Program-made: the position numbers and the translations under genes | Shown: piece after piece, positions 25,831-34,853 of the stretch | How positions within the stretch are numbered: position 1 is the stretch's first letter | How the letters are laid out: each line of letters starts with the position of its first letter | Assembly: GCA_934309145.1 (NCBI GenBank) | Contig: CAKRCW010000003.1 | Location: 1-64,000 of the forward strand | Length of the DNA stretch: 64,000 nucleotides | Source: an uncultured Lachnospiraceae bacterium | Lineage (GTDB): Bacteria > Bacillota > Clostridia > Lachnospirales > Lachnospiraceae | Reading direction: 5' to 3' | The notes under the pieces: generated by a model | What the model saw: the letters and a program-made list of their open reading frames with translations, nothing else | Database searches by the model: none | Told to the model about the DNA's origin: nothing

Positions 25831-26537
25831 GCTGTTCCGGCTTTTCTTGGATATGTCTTAGGTGTAGGCTTTATCTTCTTAATAAATACAAAGCTTCTTC
25901 CTATATCCGAATCAGGAAGAACTATCTTCTTAGTATTTTCTATCTTACCACCTAAGATTGATATTGCCTTTTTAGCTGACTCAAGTTCTTCATCTACTTT
26001 ACCTGTCTTATAAGGAATAAAATATCCTCCCTGCCTTACAAATGGTATACAGTATTCAGATAAAACAGCCATATTGGCAACTGCCCTTGATACAACAAGG
26101 TCATATTTTTCACGCATATCCTTGTTTCTTCCACCCTCCTCTGCTCTTCCATGAAGTGCCACACAGGTGTTTTTATCTAAGCCTATTGTATTAATTACTT
26201 CATTTAGAAAATTAATTCTCTTATTAAGGGAATCATACAAGGTAAGGTCTATATCAGGAAATGCTATCTTAAGTGGTATTCCAGGAAATCCTGCTCCTGT
26301 TCCAACATCAATAACCTTTATGTTTTTATTTGAAAAATCATAATATCCAGCTAAAGCAATACTGTCAATAAAATGCTTAAGTATCACATCTTCTCGCTCT
26401 GTTATTGCAGTGAGATTCATTACCTTATTTTTCTCAATTAATATTTCATAATATTTGTCAAACTGCTCTAACTGGGTATCATTTAAGATTACTTTTCCTT
26501 CCGTAATATCTTCAAGATATTCTCTTATTTTATTCAT
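25809..26537 (-). CDS. rsmG: 16S rRNA (guanine527-N7)-methyltransferase
   Basis: It methylates G527 of 16S rRNA with S-adenosylmethionine. The SAM-binding motif VIDVGTGAGFPGIPLKI (about residues 75-91) and VVSRAVANMAVL are family signatures; 242 aa is typical. It follows mnmG by 11 bp, the usual order. The extreme C-terminus (TANKQPLV) is encoded by the terminator stem and is probably not under functional constraint. Confidence 0.96.
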   Translation of the reverse strand: MNKIREYLEDITEGKVILNDTQLEQFDKYYEILIEKNKVMNLTAITEREDVILKHFIDSIALAGYYDFSNKNIKVIDVGTGAGFPGIPLKIAFPDIDLTLYDSLNKRINFLNEVINTIGLDKNTCVALHGRAEEGGRNKDMREKYDLVVSRAVANMAVLSEYCIPFVRQGGYFIPYKTGKVDEELESAKKAISILGGKIENTKKIVLPDSDIGRSFVFIKKIKPTPKTYPRKAGTANKQPLV

Positions 26538-26548
26538 AATATAATTCC

Positions 26549-28453
26549 TTATTGTCTTTCATTTTTTGCTGCAAGATATATCATTAACACTGATACATCT
26601 GCTGGAGAAACTCCTGATATTCTTGATGCCTGTCCGAGAGATGAAGGTCTTATTGCTGCAAGCTTCTGTCTTGCTTCCTTCCTCAGATTAGATACATCAT
26701 CATAATTTATATCTGATGGAATAAGCTTCTTCTCCATCTTCTTAAAATGCTCAACCTGCTGCTTCTGTCGCGATATATATCCATCATATTTAATGGCAAT
26801 ATCTATCTGCTCTATAATTTCTGATGATAATTCCGGTACATTATTTCTCTCTTCATCAAGCTCGGCTATAAGAGTATATGACAGCTCAGGTCTCCTTATA
26901 AGCTCAGCAAGAGATGCAGCAGTACCAAGAGGTGAGCTGTTATGATTAACAAGAAATTCCTGTGTTTTCTTGTTAGCACCTACAACAGTCTCATTCATTC
27001 TCTTAATCTCACTGTCAATCTGTTCCCTCTTCTTACAAAATTTTGCATAACGCTCATCATCTATAAGTCCTATCTCATGTCCGATATCTGTAAGCCTTAA
27101 GTCAGCATTATCCTGTCTTAGAAGGAGTCTGTATTCTGCTCTTGATGTCATCATACGATATGGCTCGTTAGTTTCCTTTGTTACAAGATCATCTATAAGA
27201 ACTCCTATATACGCCTGTGAACGGTCAAGTATAACAGGCTCTTTTCCCTGCAATTTTCTTGCTGCATTTATACCTGCCATTATTCCCTGTGCAGCAGCCT
27301 CCTCATATCCTGAGCTTCCGTTAATCTGTCCTGCAGAAAATAATCCATCCATCTCCTTAAACTCAAGATTTGCCTTAAGATTAACTGCATTTATACAATC
27401 GTACTCTATTGCATATGCATTTCTTACTATCTTAACATGCTCCAATCCCGGCACAGTATGAATCATGGCATACTGAACATCCTCTGGAAGGGATGATGAC
27501 ATACCTCCCATATACATTTCATTTGTAAATTCACCTTCAGGCTCAATAAATAACTGATGTCTGTTCTTATCAGGAAACTTCATAACCTTATCTTCTATAG
27601 ATGGACAATATCTAGGTCCTGTACCCTCTATAAAGCCTGAGAAAAGTGGCGACCTGTCTATATTATCCTTTATTATCTTATGTGTCTCCTCATTTGTGTA
27701 AGTGAGCCAGCATGAAATCTGTTCTCTCTTAATATCATCCTCTGTATTTGTAAATGAAAATGGAACTATATGTTCGTCACCCTTCTGCTCCTCCATCTTA
27801 GAAAAATCTATGGTTTTCTTATCAAGTCTTGCAGGTGTTCCGGTCTTGAATCTTCTTATAAAAATTCCGGCATCCTTCATGGAATCAGACAGATAATTGG
27901 CCGCCTGCAATCCATTAGGTCCCGTATAATTGACAACGTCTCCATATATACATCTCGCCTTAAGGTATGTTCCAGTACATAAAATTACCGCCTTGACATG
28001 ATAAACTGCTCCCGAAAATGTTTTAACACCACATATTTTTTTATCCTCAGTATATAATAATTCCGATACCTCTGCCTGTCTTAGTGTAAGCTTCTCCTCA
28101 TTCTGTAGAGTAAGACGCATCTGCTTAGTATACTCGACCTTATCTGCCTGTGCTCTAAGTGAATGTACAGCAGGTCCCTTTGACACATTAAGCATCTTAG
28201 ACTGAATATATGTCTTATCTATATTCTTACCCATCTCTCCACCCAAGGCGTCAATCTCTCTCACAAGATGTCCCTTTGAGCTTCCACCAACATTAGGATT
28301 ACATGGCATAAGTGCAACACTATCCATGCTGACTGTAAATAACATAGTCTCCATTCCCATTCTTGCAGCGGCAAGTGCAGCCTCACATCCGGCATGACCA
28401 GCACCTACAACCACAACATCATATTCTTCTTCAATATAATTTCTGTTATCCAT
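26549..28453 (-). CDS. mnmG: tRNA uridine 5-carboxymethylaminomethyl modification enzyme, FAD subunit
   Basis: With MnmE it installs the carboxymethylaminomethyl group at wobble uridine 34. The FAD-binding GAGHAGCEAALAAARMG near the N-terminus, and family motifs such as PCNPNVGGSSKGHLVREIDALGG and CPSIEDKV, are intact. I chose ATG 28453; a TTG at 28459 sits 4 nt from AAGGA and is an alternative giving two more residues. mnmG and mnmE are divergent here, unlike their usual co-directional arrangement. Confidence 0.96.
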   Translation of the reverse strand: MDNRNYIEEEYDVVVVGAGHAGCEAALAAARMGMETMLFTVSMDSVALMPCNPNVGGSSKGHLVREIDALGGEMGKNIDKTYIQSKMLNVSKGPAVHSLRAQADKVEYTKQMRLTLQNEEKLTLRQAEVSELLYTEDKKICGVKTFSGAVYHVKAVILCTGTYLKARCIYGDVVNYTGPNGLQAANYLSDSMKDAGIFIRRFKTGTPARLDKKTIDFSKMEEQKGDEHIVPFSFTNTEDDIKREQISCWLTYTNEETHKIIKDNIDRSPLFSGFIEGTGPRYCPSIEDKVMKFPDKNRHQLFIEPEGEFTNEMYMGGMSSSLPEDVQYAMIHTVPGLEHVKIVRNAYAIEYDCINAVNLKANLEFKEMDGLFSAGQINGSSGYEEAAAQGIMAGINAARKLQGKEPVILDRSQAYIGVLIDDLVTKETNEPYRMMTSRAEYRLLLRQDNADLRLTDIGHEIGLIDDERYAKFCKKREQIDSEIKRMNETVVGANKKTQEFLVNHNSSPLGTAASLAELIRRPELSYTLIAELDEERNNVPELSSEIIEQIDIAIKYDGYISRQKQQVEHFKKMEKKLIPSDINYDDVSNLRKEARQKLAAIRPSSLGQASRISGVSPADVSVLMIYLAAKNERQ

Positions 28454-28565
28454 TTTCAAGAATTCCTTTTTTGCAGTAATTTAATTTACAAAATTTCTAA
28501 AAGTTATTATACTATGTACTAGTTATGTTTGCAAATGACTGTATATTATTTTTTTGGAGGTCAAA

Positions 28566-29939
28566 ATGAGAGACACTATCGCTGCCATAGCAACAGGCAT
28601 GGGCAATTCCGGTATAGGAATAATAAGAATAAGTGGCGATGCTTCTATAGCTATAGCTAATAAAATCTTCGTACCTAAGAATAAAAATAAAACAATTGAT
28701 AAAATGACAAGCTACACCGCGGCTTATGGTACCATAACCTACAATAATGAGATATATGACGAAGTAATAACACTTGTCATGCATGCTCCAAACACTTATA
28801 CAACAGAGGACATAGTTGAAATAGACTGCCATGGTGGAATAACTGTTATGAAAAGAATATTTGACCTTGTCATAAGTCTAGGTGCAAGACCAGCAGAACC
28901 GGGAGAATTTACTAAGCGTGCATTTTTAAATGGACGTATTGATATGTCCGAAGCTGAATCTGTCATGGATTTGATTCATGCCAAAAATGACCTTGCCGTA
29001 AAATCATCCATAAGTCAGCTGAGAGGCGGTTTGCACGATATTATATCTGACATTAGGGAAAAGCTGTTATATAACATAGCTTATATTGAATCAGCCTTAG
29101 ATGATCCGGAAAATTACTCTCTTGATGATTATCCACAACAATTAAAAGAGGCTGTGGATAAAATGTTGATAACTATCAATAAGCTAATAAAATCAAGCGA
29201 TAACGGACGTTTGATAAGAGAAGGCATAAGAACAATTATTGTAGGCAGACCAAATGCAGGTAAATCCTCCGTTCTTAATATGCTTCTCGGTGAAGACAGA
29301 GCTATAGTAACTGACATAGAGGGTACAACAAGAGATACTCTTGAAGAGATAATAAATATAGACGGAATATCGCTAAATATCGTTGATACAGCAGGTATAA
29401 GAGATACTAATGATATAGTTGAGCGTATAGGTGTTGACAAGGCACTTGACACAATAAATGATGCTGATTTGATACTTTACATCGTTGATGGAACATCTCC
29501 ATTAAATGACAATGATTATATTATAATGGATAGAATAAAAGGTAAAAAAATACTCACCCTCATAAACAAAAATGATAAAAAAATTGTTGTGGATAAAATG
29601 TGTATAACTTCAAAAATTGACACTGAAATCATTGAAATATCAGCAAAAGACAGAACAGGATTAGATAAAATACATGATCTGTTAAAAAAGATGTTTTTCA
29701 ACAATGAGCTTACATTTAATGATGAAATATATATAACCAATATGAGACACAAATCTCTTTTATATGATACAAGAGAAAGTCTAGATAAGGTTCTTGAAAG
29801 CATTTCTCTTCAAATGGGAGAAGATTTCTACACTATTGATTTAATGGCAGCATACACAAGCCTTGGAAAAATTATTGGTGAGGAATTAGAGGACGATCTT
29901 GTAAATAAAATATTTGCTGAATTCTGTATGGGAAAATAA
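28566..29939 (+). CDS. mnmE: tRNA modification GTPase MnmE
   Basis: It is the G-protein partner of MnmG. The protein has the N-terminal tetrahydrofolate-binding domain (DTIAAIATGMGNSGIGIIR), a helical domain, the G domain with GRPNAGKSS (about residue 222) and DTAGIR, and the C-terminal FCMGK (usually FCIGK). Start 28566 follows GGAGG by 5 nt; an upstream TTG at 28554 overlaps the ribosome binding site and is rejected. The gene is inverted relative to the jag-to-rpmH and mnmG-rsmG genes around it. Confidence 0.97.
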   Translation: MRDTIAAIATGMGNSGIGIIRISGDASIAIANKIFVPKNKNKTIDKMTSYTAAYGTITYNNEIYDEVITLVMHAPNTYTTEDIVEIDCHGGITVMKRIFDLVISLGARPAEPGEFTKRAFLNGRIDMSEAESVMDLIHAKNDLAVKSSISQLRGGLHDIISDIREKLLYNIAYIESALDDPENYSLDDYPQQLKEAVDKMLITINKLIKSSDNGRLIREGIRTIIVGRPNAGKSSVLNMLLGEDRAIVTDIEGTTRDTLEEIINIDGISLNIVDTAGIRDTNDIVERIGVDKALDTINDADLILYIVDGTSPLNDNDYIIMDRIKGKKILTLINKNDKKIVVDKMCITSKIDTEIIEISAKDRTGLDKIHDLLKKMFFNNELTFNDEIYITNMRHKSLLYDTRESLDKVLESISLQMGEDFYTIDLMAAYTSLGKIIGEELEDDLVNKIFAEFCMGK

Positions 29940-29943
29940 TAAA

Positions 29944-30006
29944 AAATATGAGTAATGATATTCTCGTGTTAATAAAACCACACTTAAATATCACTACTCA
30001 TATTAT
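29944..30006. terminator. Bidirectional terminator between mnmE and jag
   Basis: AAATATGAGTAATGATATT (29944-29962) pairs with AATATCACTACTCATATT (29987-30004) with one or two mismatches and T-rich flanks on both strands. Confidence 0.8.
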
Positions 30007-30024
30007 TTTTATTCAAAAATAATT

Positions 30025-30651
30025 TTAGTTTTTCTTAAGATAAACAACAACCTTACGATAAGGTTCTTCACCCTCACTTCTCGTTGCTACATATCTGTCA
30101 TTCTGAAGAGCAGAATGAATAATTCTTCTCTCATAAGGATTCATTGGCTCAAGAGTGAAAGGTCTTCTTGTTCTCTTAACCTTAAATGCTATATTTTTAG
30201 CAAGATTCTCAAGAGTATCCTTTCTTCTTGCACGATAATTCTCTGTGTCAAGCTTTACTCTTATATATGACTCACTCTTCTTATTTACAAATAAGCTTAT
30301 AAGATACTGTAATGCATCAAGAGTCTGTCCTCTCTTACCGATTAATATTCCCATATCAGGACCTTCGATGTCGATATCCATGTTGCCATTTTCCTGATCG
30401 TACTCTATATTAACCTTTGTCTCAATATCCATTGCTTTAAATAAATTATTAAGATATTCATATATATCATCAAGGAATGATTCCTTCTTTTTAGCCTTTA
30501 TAATAGCTGGCTTAGCTCCAATTCCTAAGAATCCTGATGTTCCCTTATCCACTATCTCGTACTCAAGCTCTGTGCTGGCAACTCCAAGCTCCATAGAAGC
30601 TGTAGTTATAGCTTCGTCAACTGTCTTAGCTTTAAATTCTCTAAATTCCAC
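30025..30651 (-). CDS. jag: RNA-binding protein Jag/KhpB (SpoIIIJ-associated)
   Basis: Three domains are visible: the Jag N-terminal domain (residues 1-50), a KH domain with MGILIGKRGQTLDALQYL (about residues 104-121) and an R3H domain near the C-terminus (RTRRPFTLEPMNPYERRIIH). It binds RNA together with KhpA and affects cell division and envelope in Firmicutes. The start is GTG at 30651 with GGAGG 8 nt upstream. It follows yidC by about 50 bp as in most Firmicutes. Confidence 0.95.
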   Translation of the reverse strand: MEFREFKAKTVDEAITTASMELGVASTELEYEIVDKGTSGFLGIGAKPAIIKAKKKESFLDDIYEYLNNLFKAMDIETKVNIEYDQENGNMDIDIEGPDMGILIGKRGQTLDALQYLISLFVNKKSESYIRVKLDTENYRARRKDTLENLAKNIAFKVKRTRRPFTLEPMNPYERRIIHSALQNDRYVATRSEGEEPYRKVVVYLKKN

Positions 30652-30700
30652 TTATTTCACCTCCATGACATATAATCAATGTTGGATTAATAATTATTAA

Positions 30701-31945
30701 TTACTTATTATCCTTGTTATAATTCTGCAAAATATTTGCTTTTGCTGCAAGACTTCCCGGTCTGTACTTAACATTTTCATCATTAGTACGCATTGTATTT
30801 GAACTATATCCCTTAAGACTTGCCTTTGCTGCGTTACTGTTTACCTTAGGATTAGACTCCTGTGGACCATAAGCAGCCTCCTGCATTTTTTCCATGAATG
30901 TCTTTTTGCCTGATTTCTCACGCTTTTCCTTCTTCTTCGCAGCCTTAGCCATGCTCTTCTCAATAATCTTATCCATATTACAATGCTTAAAGTAAAGATT
31001 AATAAGAACACTTGTTATAAATGACATAAATGCACCTGTTGCCCAATAAAGACCAACACCGGCTGGAACTCCAACGCAGACGAAGAATGACATAATTGGC
31101 ATTACGTTCATCATCATCTTCATAGTTTTCATGGTTGCCTGCTGAGTAGGATCAGTTGATTCCTGCTGAGGTACTACATGCATACTTAAGAACTGGAATA
31201 TCATTGATAAAATAGGTATTATCAATGCAGCAGTAAGTGCAAAGCCTGGTGCAGATGTAAGGTTTATTCCAAATAACGTATATATTTCATTAATTTTTGG
31301 AACATTTGCATTAATTGAATCTACTATAGCACCCTGATTATCAAATAACGTTTTAAAACTATCCCATGATTTCTCAGAGAATTTAGCAAGAACATCTATA
31401 ACCGTATTCACATTTCCATCTGTAAGTGTGATAGCTTTAAGTGTGTTATCTGTCTGCTGGAATTCTCTCAGCTTGTCCATAGCATCCTGATTACCGACAA
31501 TCTGTGTAGCTATAGGCTCATACAAAGCCTTAATCTTATCTACATAAGCAGGTATGTTCTGTATAACTCTATACAAACCAAAGAAAATAGGCAGCTGAAT
31601 GATAGATGTAAGACATCCACCAGTCATGCTTGCACCATATTTGTCCTGAATTTCTCTTGTCTCTCTCTGCTGAGCCATGAGAGATTCCTGATCTTTTTTT
31701 CCCTTATATTTCTTGGTAACCTTATTAATCTCAGGCTGGATATAATTCATTATCTTACTTGCCCTGTTCTGCTTAATCATAAGAGGAAGCAGAAGAAGTC
31801 TGATAATTAATGTAAATAATATAATTGCCAAACCTATATTAATAATTCCAAGACTATTAAGTCCATCATACAACAGACTAAGGATAACTCCTAAGAGCTT
31901 TGATATCGGTTTCATTATAAAACCGCCTGACTGTGTTAAAAACAT
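30701..31945 (-). CDS. yidC: YidC/Oxa1 family membrane protein insertase
   Basis: It inserts proteins into the membrane with or without Sec. The Gram-positive short form with about five membrane helices is present, including the LTIIRLLLLPLMIKQ-like and GCLTSIIQLPIFFGLY segments, and a long basic C-terminal tail (KKKEKREKSGKK). A periplasmic-side insertion of about 90 residues (about residues 135-225) is long compared with typical SpoIIIJ. Start 31945 has GGAGG 5 nt upstream; an in-frame TTG at 31957 overlaps that site. Confidence 0.95.
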   Translation of the reverse strand: MFLTQSGGFIMKPISKLLGVILSLLYDGLNSLGIINIGLAIILFTLIIRLLLLPLMIKQNRASKIMNYIQPEINKVTKKYKGKKDQESLMAQQRETREIQDKYGASMTGGCLTSIIQLPIFFGLYRVIQNIPAYVDKIKALYEPIATQIVGNQDAMDKLREFQQTDNTLKAITLTDGNVNTVIDVLAKFSEKSWDSFKTLFDNQGAIVDSINANVPKINEIYTLFGINLTSAPGFALTAALIIPILSMIFQFLSMHVVPQQESTDPTQQATMKTMKMMMNVMPIMSFFVCVGVPAGVGLYWATGAFMSFITSVLINLYFKHCNMDKIIEKSMAKAAKKKEKREKSGKKTFMEKMQEAAYGPQESNPKVNSNAAKASLKGYSSNTMRTNDENVKYRPGSLAAKANILQNYNKDNK

Positions 31946-31974
31946 ACTGTCCTCCAAACAAATTCTTAACCTGT

Positions 31975-32187
31975 TTATGGAAGCGGATCAAATCCACCCT
32001 TTGAAAATGGATTACACCGAAGTATTCTCCAGACTGAAAGCAATGTACCCTTGAAAAATCCATATTTTTCATATGCCTGTAATGCATATTCCGAACAGGT
32101 AGGAGTATATTTACATACACCATGTCCCTTCATAGGTGATATATACTTTCTATAGAATTTAATAAGCTTTATACATATCTTCTTCAT
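31975..32187 (-). CDS. yidD: Membrane protein insertion efficiency factor YidD
   Basis: The 70-residue protein has the family motif KYTPTCSEYA and an N-terminal amphipathic helix, with conserved RCNPFSKGGFDP at the end. It assists YidC. Its ATG overlaps the rnpA stop codon (TAATG), so it is translationally coupled. Confidence 0.96.
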   Translation of the reverse strand: MKKICIKLIKFYRKYISPMKGHGVCKYTPTCSEYALQAYEKYGFFKGTLLSVWRILRCNPFSKGGFDPLP

Positions 32188-32534
32188 TAAGCATCACCTT
32201 CTTTTAATAAATGATGCATTTTAGCAAGATGTAAAAAAGCACTTTCTATATCCTGACATTTCTTGTCCTTTGCTGCTACTCTTGCAACAACTACAATATC
32301 ATATCCTGGCTTAAGACTATCCTTATTGAGTCTATAGCTCTCTCTTATTAATCTGGTTACCCGATGTCTGACCACGCTGTTCCCAACTTTTTTACTAACA
32401 GAGATTCCGATTCTACTGCAATCTGAGTTGTTGGGTCTCAGATACATCACTAAATACTTATTGGCAAACGATTCTCTGTGGTTGTAAACCTTGCCGTACT
32501 CTCTGCTATTCTTGAGTGAATTAATGTTTTTCAT
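32187..32534 (-). CDS. rnpA: Ribonuclease P protein component
   Basis: It is the basic protein subunit of RNase P, which trims tRNA 5' ends. The RNR-like motif appears as KKVGNSVVRHRVTRLIRESYR, and the length (115 aa) is typical. It is between rpmH and yidD as usual. The ribosome binding site is weak (GGTGA 6 nt before the ATG). Confidence 0.96.
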   Translation of the reverse strand: MKNINSLKNSREYGKVYNHRESFANKYLVMYLRPNNSDCSRIGISVSKKVGNSVVRHRVTRLIRESYRLNKDSLKPGYDIVVVARVAAKDKKCQDIESAFLHLAKMHHLLKEGDA

Positions 32535-32559
32535 TTTGAATCACCACTCATTTTCCAAA

Positions 32560-32587
32560 ATAAAAGGTCACAATGAATTGTGACCTA
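32560..32587 (-). terminator. rpmH-rnpA terminator or attenuator
   Basis: GGTCACAAT (32566-32574) pairs with ATTGTGACC (32577-32585), followed on the - strand by TTTTA. It touches the rpmH stop codon and would lower rnpA expression relative to rpmH. Confidence 0.7.
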
Positions 32588-32719
32588 GGCTGATAATTTC
32601 TTTCTACCCTTAGCTCTTCTAGCGGCCAAAACCTTTCTTCCGTTTGCAGTACTCATTCTCTTTCTGAAACCGTGTACCTTTGAACGCTGTCTCTTCTTAG
32701 GCTGGAATGTCATCTTCAT
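32585..32719 (-). CDS. rpmH: 50S ribosomal protein L34
   Basis: The 44-residue, highly basic protein carries the conserved FQPKKRQR and GRKVLAARRAKGRKKLSA motifs. The start at 32719 has AAGGAGG 9 nt upstream; a longer open frame to 32812 is not supported. Confidence 0.98.
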   Translation of the reverse strand: MKMTFQPKKRQRSKVHGFRKRMSTANGRKVLAARRAKGRKKLSA

Positions 32720-32829
32720 AATAGTAGTCCTCCTTTCAAAATAACTGTATGTCAACCTTACATTAATCTTCATAATAAAATATGAATTGCATAATATAAG
32801 TAAAGACACCAAGCCATATTATATTGAAA

Positions 32830-33114
32830 ATGTCCCTACACGTCAAGCAAATATTTAATTTTTGTTACTATTTTCTTAACAAACGCTGCATTTTTTCATG
32901 ATAATTATTTTGTATTACATAAGTAATTTACATAATGTTATCCACAAAATGTTAGTAACCTGTGGATAACTATGGTATTTCATGTGGATTAATTAACAAT
33001 CTGACGTATTTCAACATTTTTTTATATGTGTATAACTTTCCATAAATAAAAATTCACTTAACATAATATTATTAACTTTAAAATTTCACATATTTATGTC
33101 CATTCTTAATTTTC
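32830..33114. other. oriC: Probable oriC (DnaA-box region upstream of dnaA)
   Basis: The AT-rich gap between rpmH and dnaA holds perfect DnaA boxes at 32938-32946 (+), 32961-32969 (-) and 33027-33035 (-), and a one-mismatch box at 32983-32991 (-). Genes diverge from this point on both sides in the canonical Firmicutes manner, and codon third positions look C-poor in + genes to the right and C-richer in + genes to the left, consistent with an origin here. Confidence 0.8.
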
Positions 33115-33143
33115 TTGAAAATATTTAATTTTTGTAGTATATT
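33115..33143 (+). promoter_or_regulatory. dnaA promoter
   Basis: TTGAAA (33115-33120) and TATATT (33138-33143) are 17 bp apart, about 70 bp before the dnaA start and downstream of the DnaA boxes, which allows autoregulation. Confidence 0.65.
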
Positions 33144-33214
33144 ATAAGCATATATGCGCTTTAGTCTTATAAGCGATTTTAAACTTTTTTATGCACTATG
33201 TTATGGAGGATTTT

Positions 33215-34588
33215 ATGAAAGAATTAATTGAAGAAAAATGGGAAGATATTCTTTCTCTCCTTGAAACCCAATATGATATATCAAGTATTATGATTAACAC
33301 CTGGATTCGTTCATTAAAGATATATGAGGTTAAGGATAATACTGTATATTTTTATGTTGATGAGAAACTCGGAGAAAATGCCGTTAAATTTTTATATAGA
33401 AAAGAATTTGATATATTTCTTTTATCCTCTATACGTGAGACCTTGAATGATATCAACGTAGAGATTGTTATTGATGAGAAGAAAAACTACGTTTCCGAGA
33501 AAGAAAAAAATGAGATTTCCAGCGAATCATCTTCATATCAGGAGGCTGTAAGCAGAAGTAATCTCAACCCAAAATACACATTTGAAACATTTATAGTAGG
33601 TGATGGTAACAGACATGCACACGCAACCTGCTTAGCTGTTGCTGACCTTCCTGGACAAGATAATTTTAATCCTTTGTTTTTATATGGTAACGCAGGACTT
33701 GGAAAAACGCATCTTATGCAGTCAATAGCTCACTACATATTGAAGAAAAACGACAAAACCAATGTTCTCTATGTTCCATCAGAGACATTTACCAATGAAA
33801 TTATTGAAGCTATTAAGAACCACACAACAAATGAATTCCGTGAGAAATATCGTAAGGTTGACGTTCTTCTTATAGACGATGTTCAATTTATTATTAAGAA
33901 GGAAAGTACACAGACTGAATTTTTTAACACATTTAATGAACTTTACAATGATAACAAGCAGATTATTCTTTCATCAGACCGTCCTCCAAAGGAGTTAAAG
34001 TCTCTTGATGTAAGAATCAGATCAAGATTTGAATGTGGTGTTCCTATTGATATTCATGAGCCTGACTACGAAACCCGTATGGCAATTCTTAGAAATAAAG
34101 CTGAGATAGACCAGATTACAGGTATTCCTGATGAGGTTTTCCAGTACATAGCTGAGAATATTACTAATAATATCCGTGAGCTTGAGGGTGCTCTTAATAA
34201 GATAGCCATCTATTCCAAGCTTCTTAAGAAAGAGGTAACCTTAGAGACAGCTCAGGAATCCTTGAAGGATATCATTTCCAAGGATAATTCACAGGATATA
34301 ACTCCTGACCTTATTATTAAGACTGTATCTGAACACCTTAATATTTCTGTTGAGGATATCAGATCCAAGAAAAGAAGTCAGGATATTGCTATTGCAAGAC
34401 AAATTGTTATGTATCTGTGCAGGGAGTACACTGTGCTTGCACTTAAATCTATTGGTAATGCTGTCGGAGGTAAGGACCACGCTACAGTTCTTAACGGAAT
34501 AAAGCGTGTCGAAGAAAGACTTAACTCTGATCCTGCTTTTAAGTCAACAGTTGACACAATAATTAAGAAGTTAGATCCTGCTTCATAG
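33215..34588 (+). CDS. dnaA: Chromosomal replication initiator protein DnaA
   Basis: AAA+ initiator that binds DnaA boxes and opens the origin. Domain I is at residues 1-85, a linker follows, domain III has Walker A GNAGLGKTH (about residues 158-166) and Walker B VLLIDDVQF, and domain IV has the DnaA signature GGKDHATVL. The 457-aa length is full. The start at 33215 is chosen because GGAGG is 5 nt upstream; the longer frame from 33191 lacks this. Confidence 0.98.
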   Translation: MKELIEEKWEDILSLLETQYDISSIMINTWIRSLKIYEVKDNTVYFYVDEKLGENAVKFLYRKEFDIFLLSSIRETLNDINVEIVIDEKKNYVSEKEKNEISSESSSYQEAVSRSNLNPKYTFETFIVGDGNRHAHATCLAVADLPGQDNFNPLFLYGNAGLGKTHLMQSIAHYILKKNDKTNVLYVPSETFTNEIIEAIKNHTTNEFREKYRKVDVLLIDDVQFIIKKESTQTEFFNTFNELYNDNKQIILSSDRPPKELKSLDVRIRSRFECGVPIDIHEPDYETRMAILRNKAEIDQITGIPDEVFQYIAENITNNIRELEGALNKIAIYSKLLKKEVTLETAQESLKDIISKDNSQDITPDLIIKTVSEHLNISVEDIRSKKRSQDIAIARQIVMYLCREYTVLALKSIGNAVGGKDHATVLNGIKRVEERLNSDPAFKSTVDTIIKKLDPAS

Positions 34589-34853
34589 TAATTGTTAATA
34601 ACTTGTTTATATCTATAATAATTATATGTTAATTAACTTAATTTTTATTATTAAATTAAAATTATGAGTTTCATTTATCCATAATTTGTCCTCATGTTAT
34701 TTTGAGGTTAATAACATATATTTTATGACCTTAAAGCTTTTATTTATAAGGGGTTTGGAGGTTTTTAACATATCAACACCCCCTACTACTAAGACTACTA
34801 TTTATTTTTATATATTATTATATAGGCACACGCCTGAAAGGAGATATCCACAG
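34589..34853. other. AT-rich dnaA-dnaN intergenic region
   Basis: 265 bp, very AT-rich, with a one-mismatch DnaA box TTATCCATA at 34675-34683. In Bacillus the unwinding element lies in this interval, so it may be the second part of a bipartite origin. No gene is credible here. Confidence 0.5.

Noticed and set aside
34686..34853. 56-codon extension of dnaN
   Set aside because: AT-rich intergenic origin DNA; the conserved DnaN N-terminus starts at 34854.
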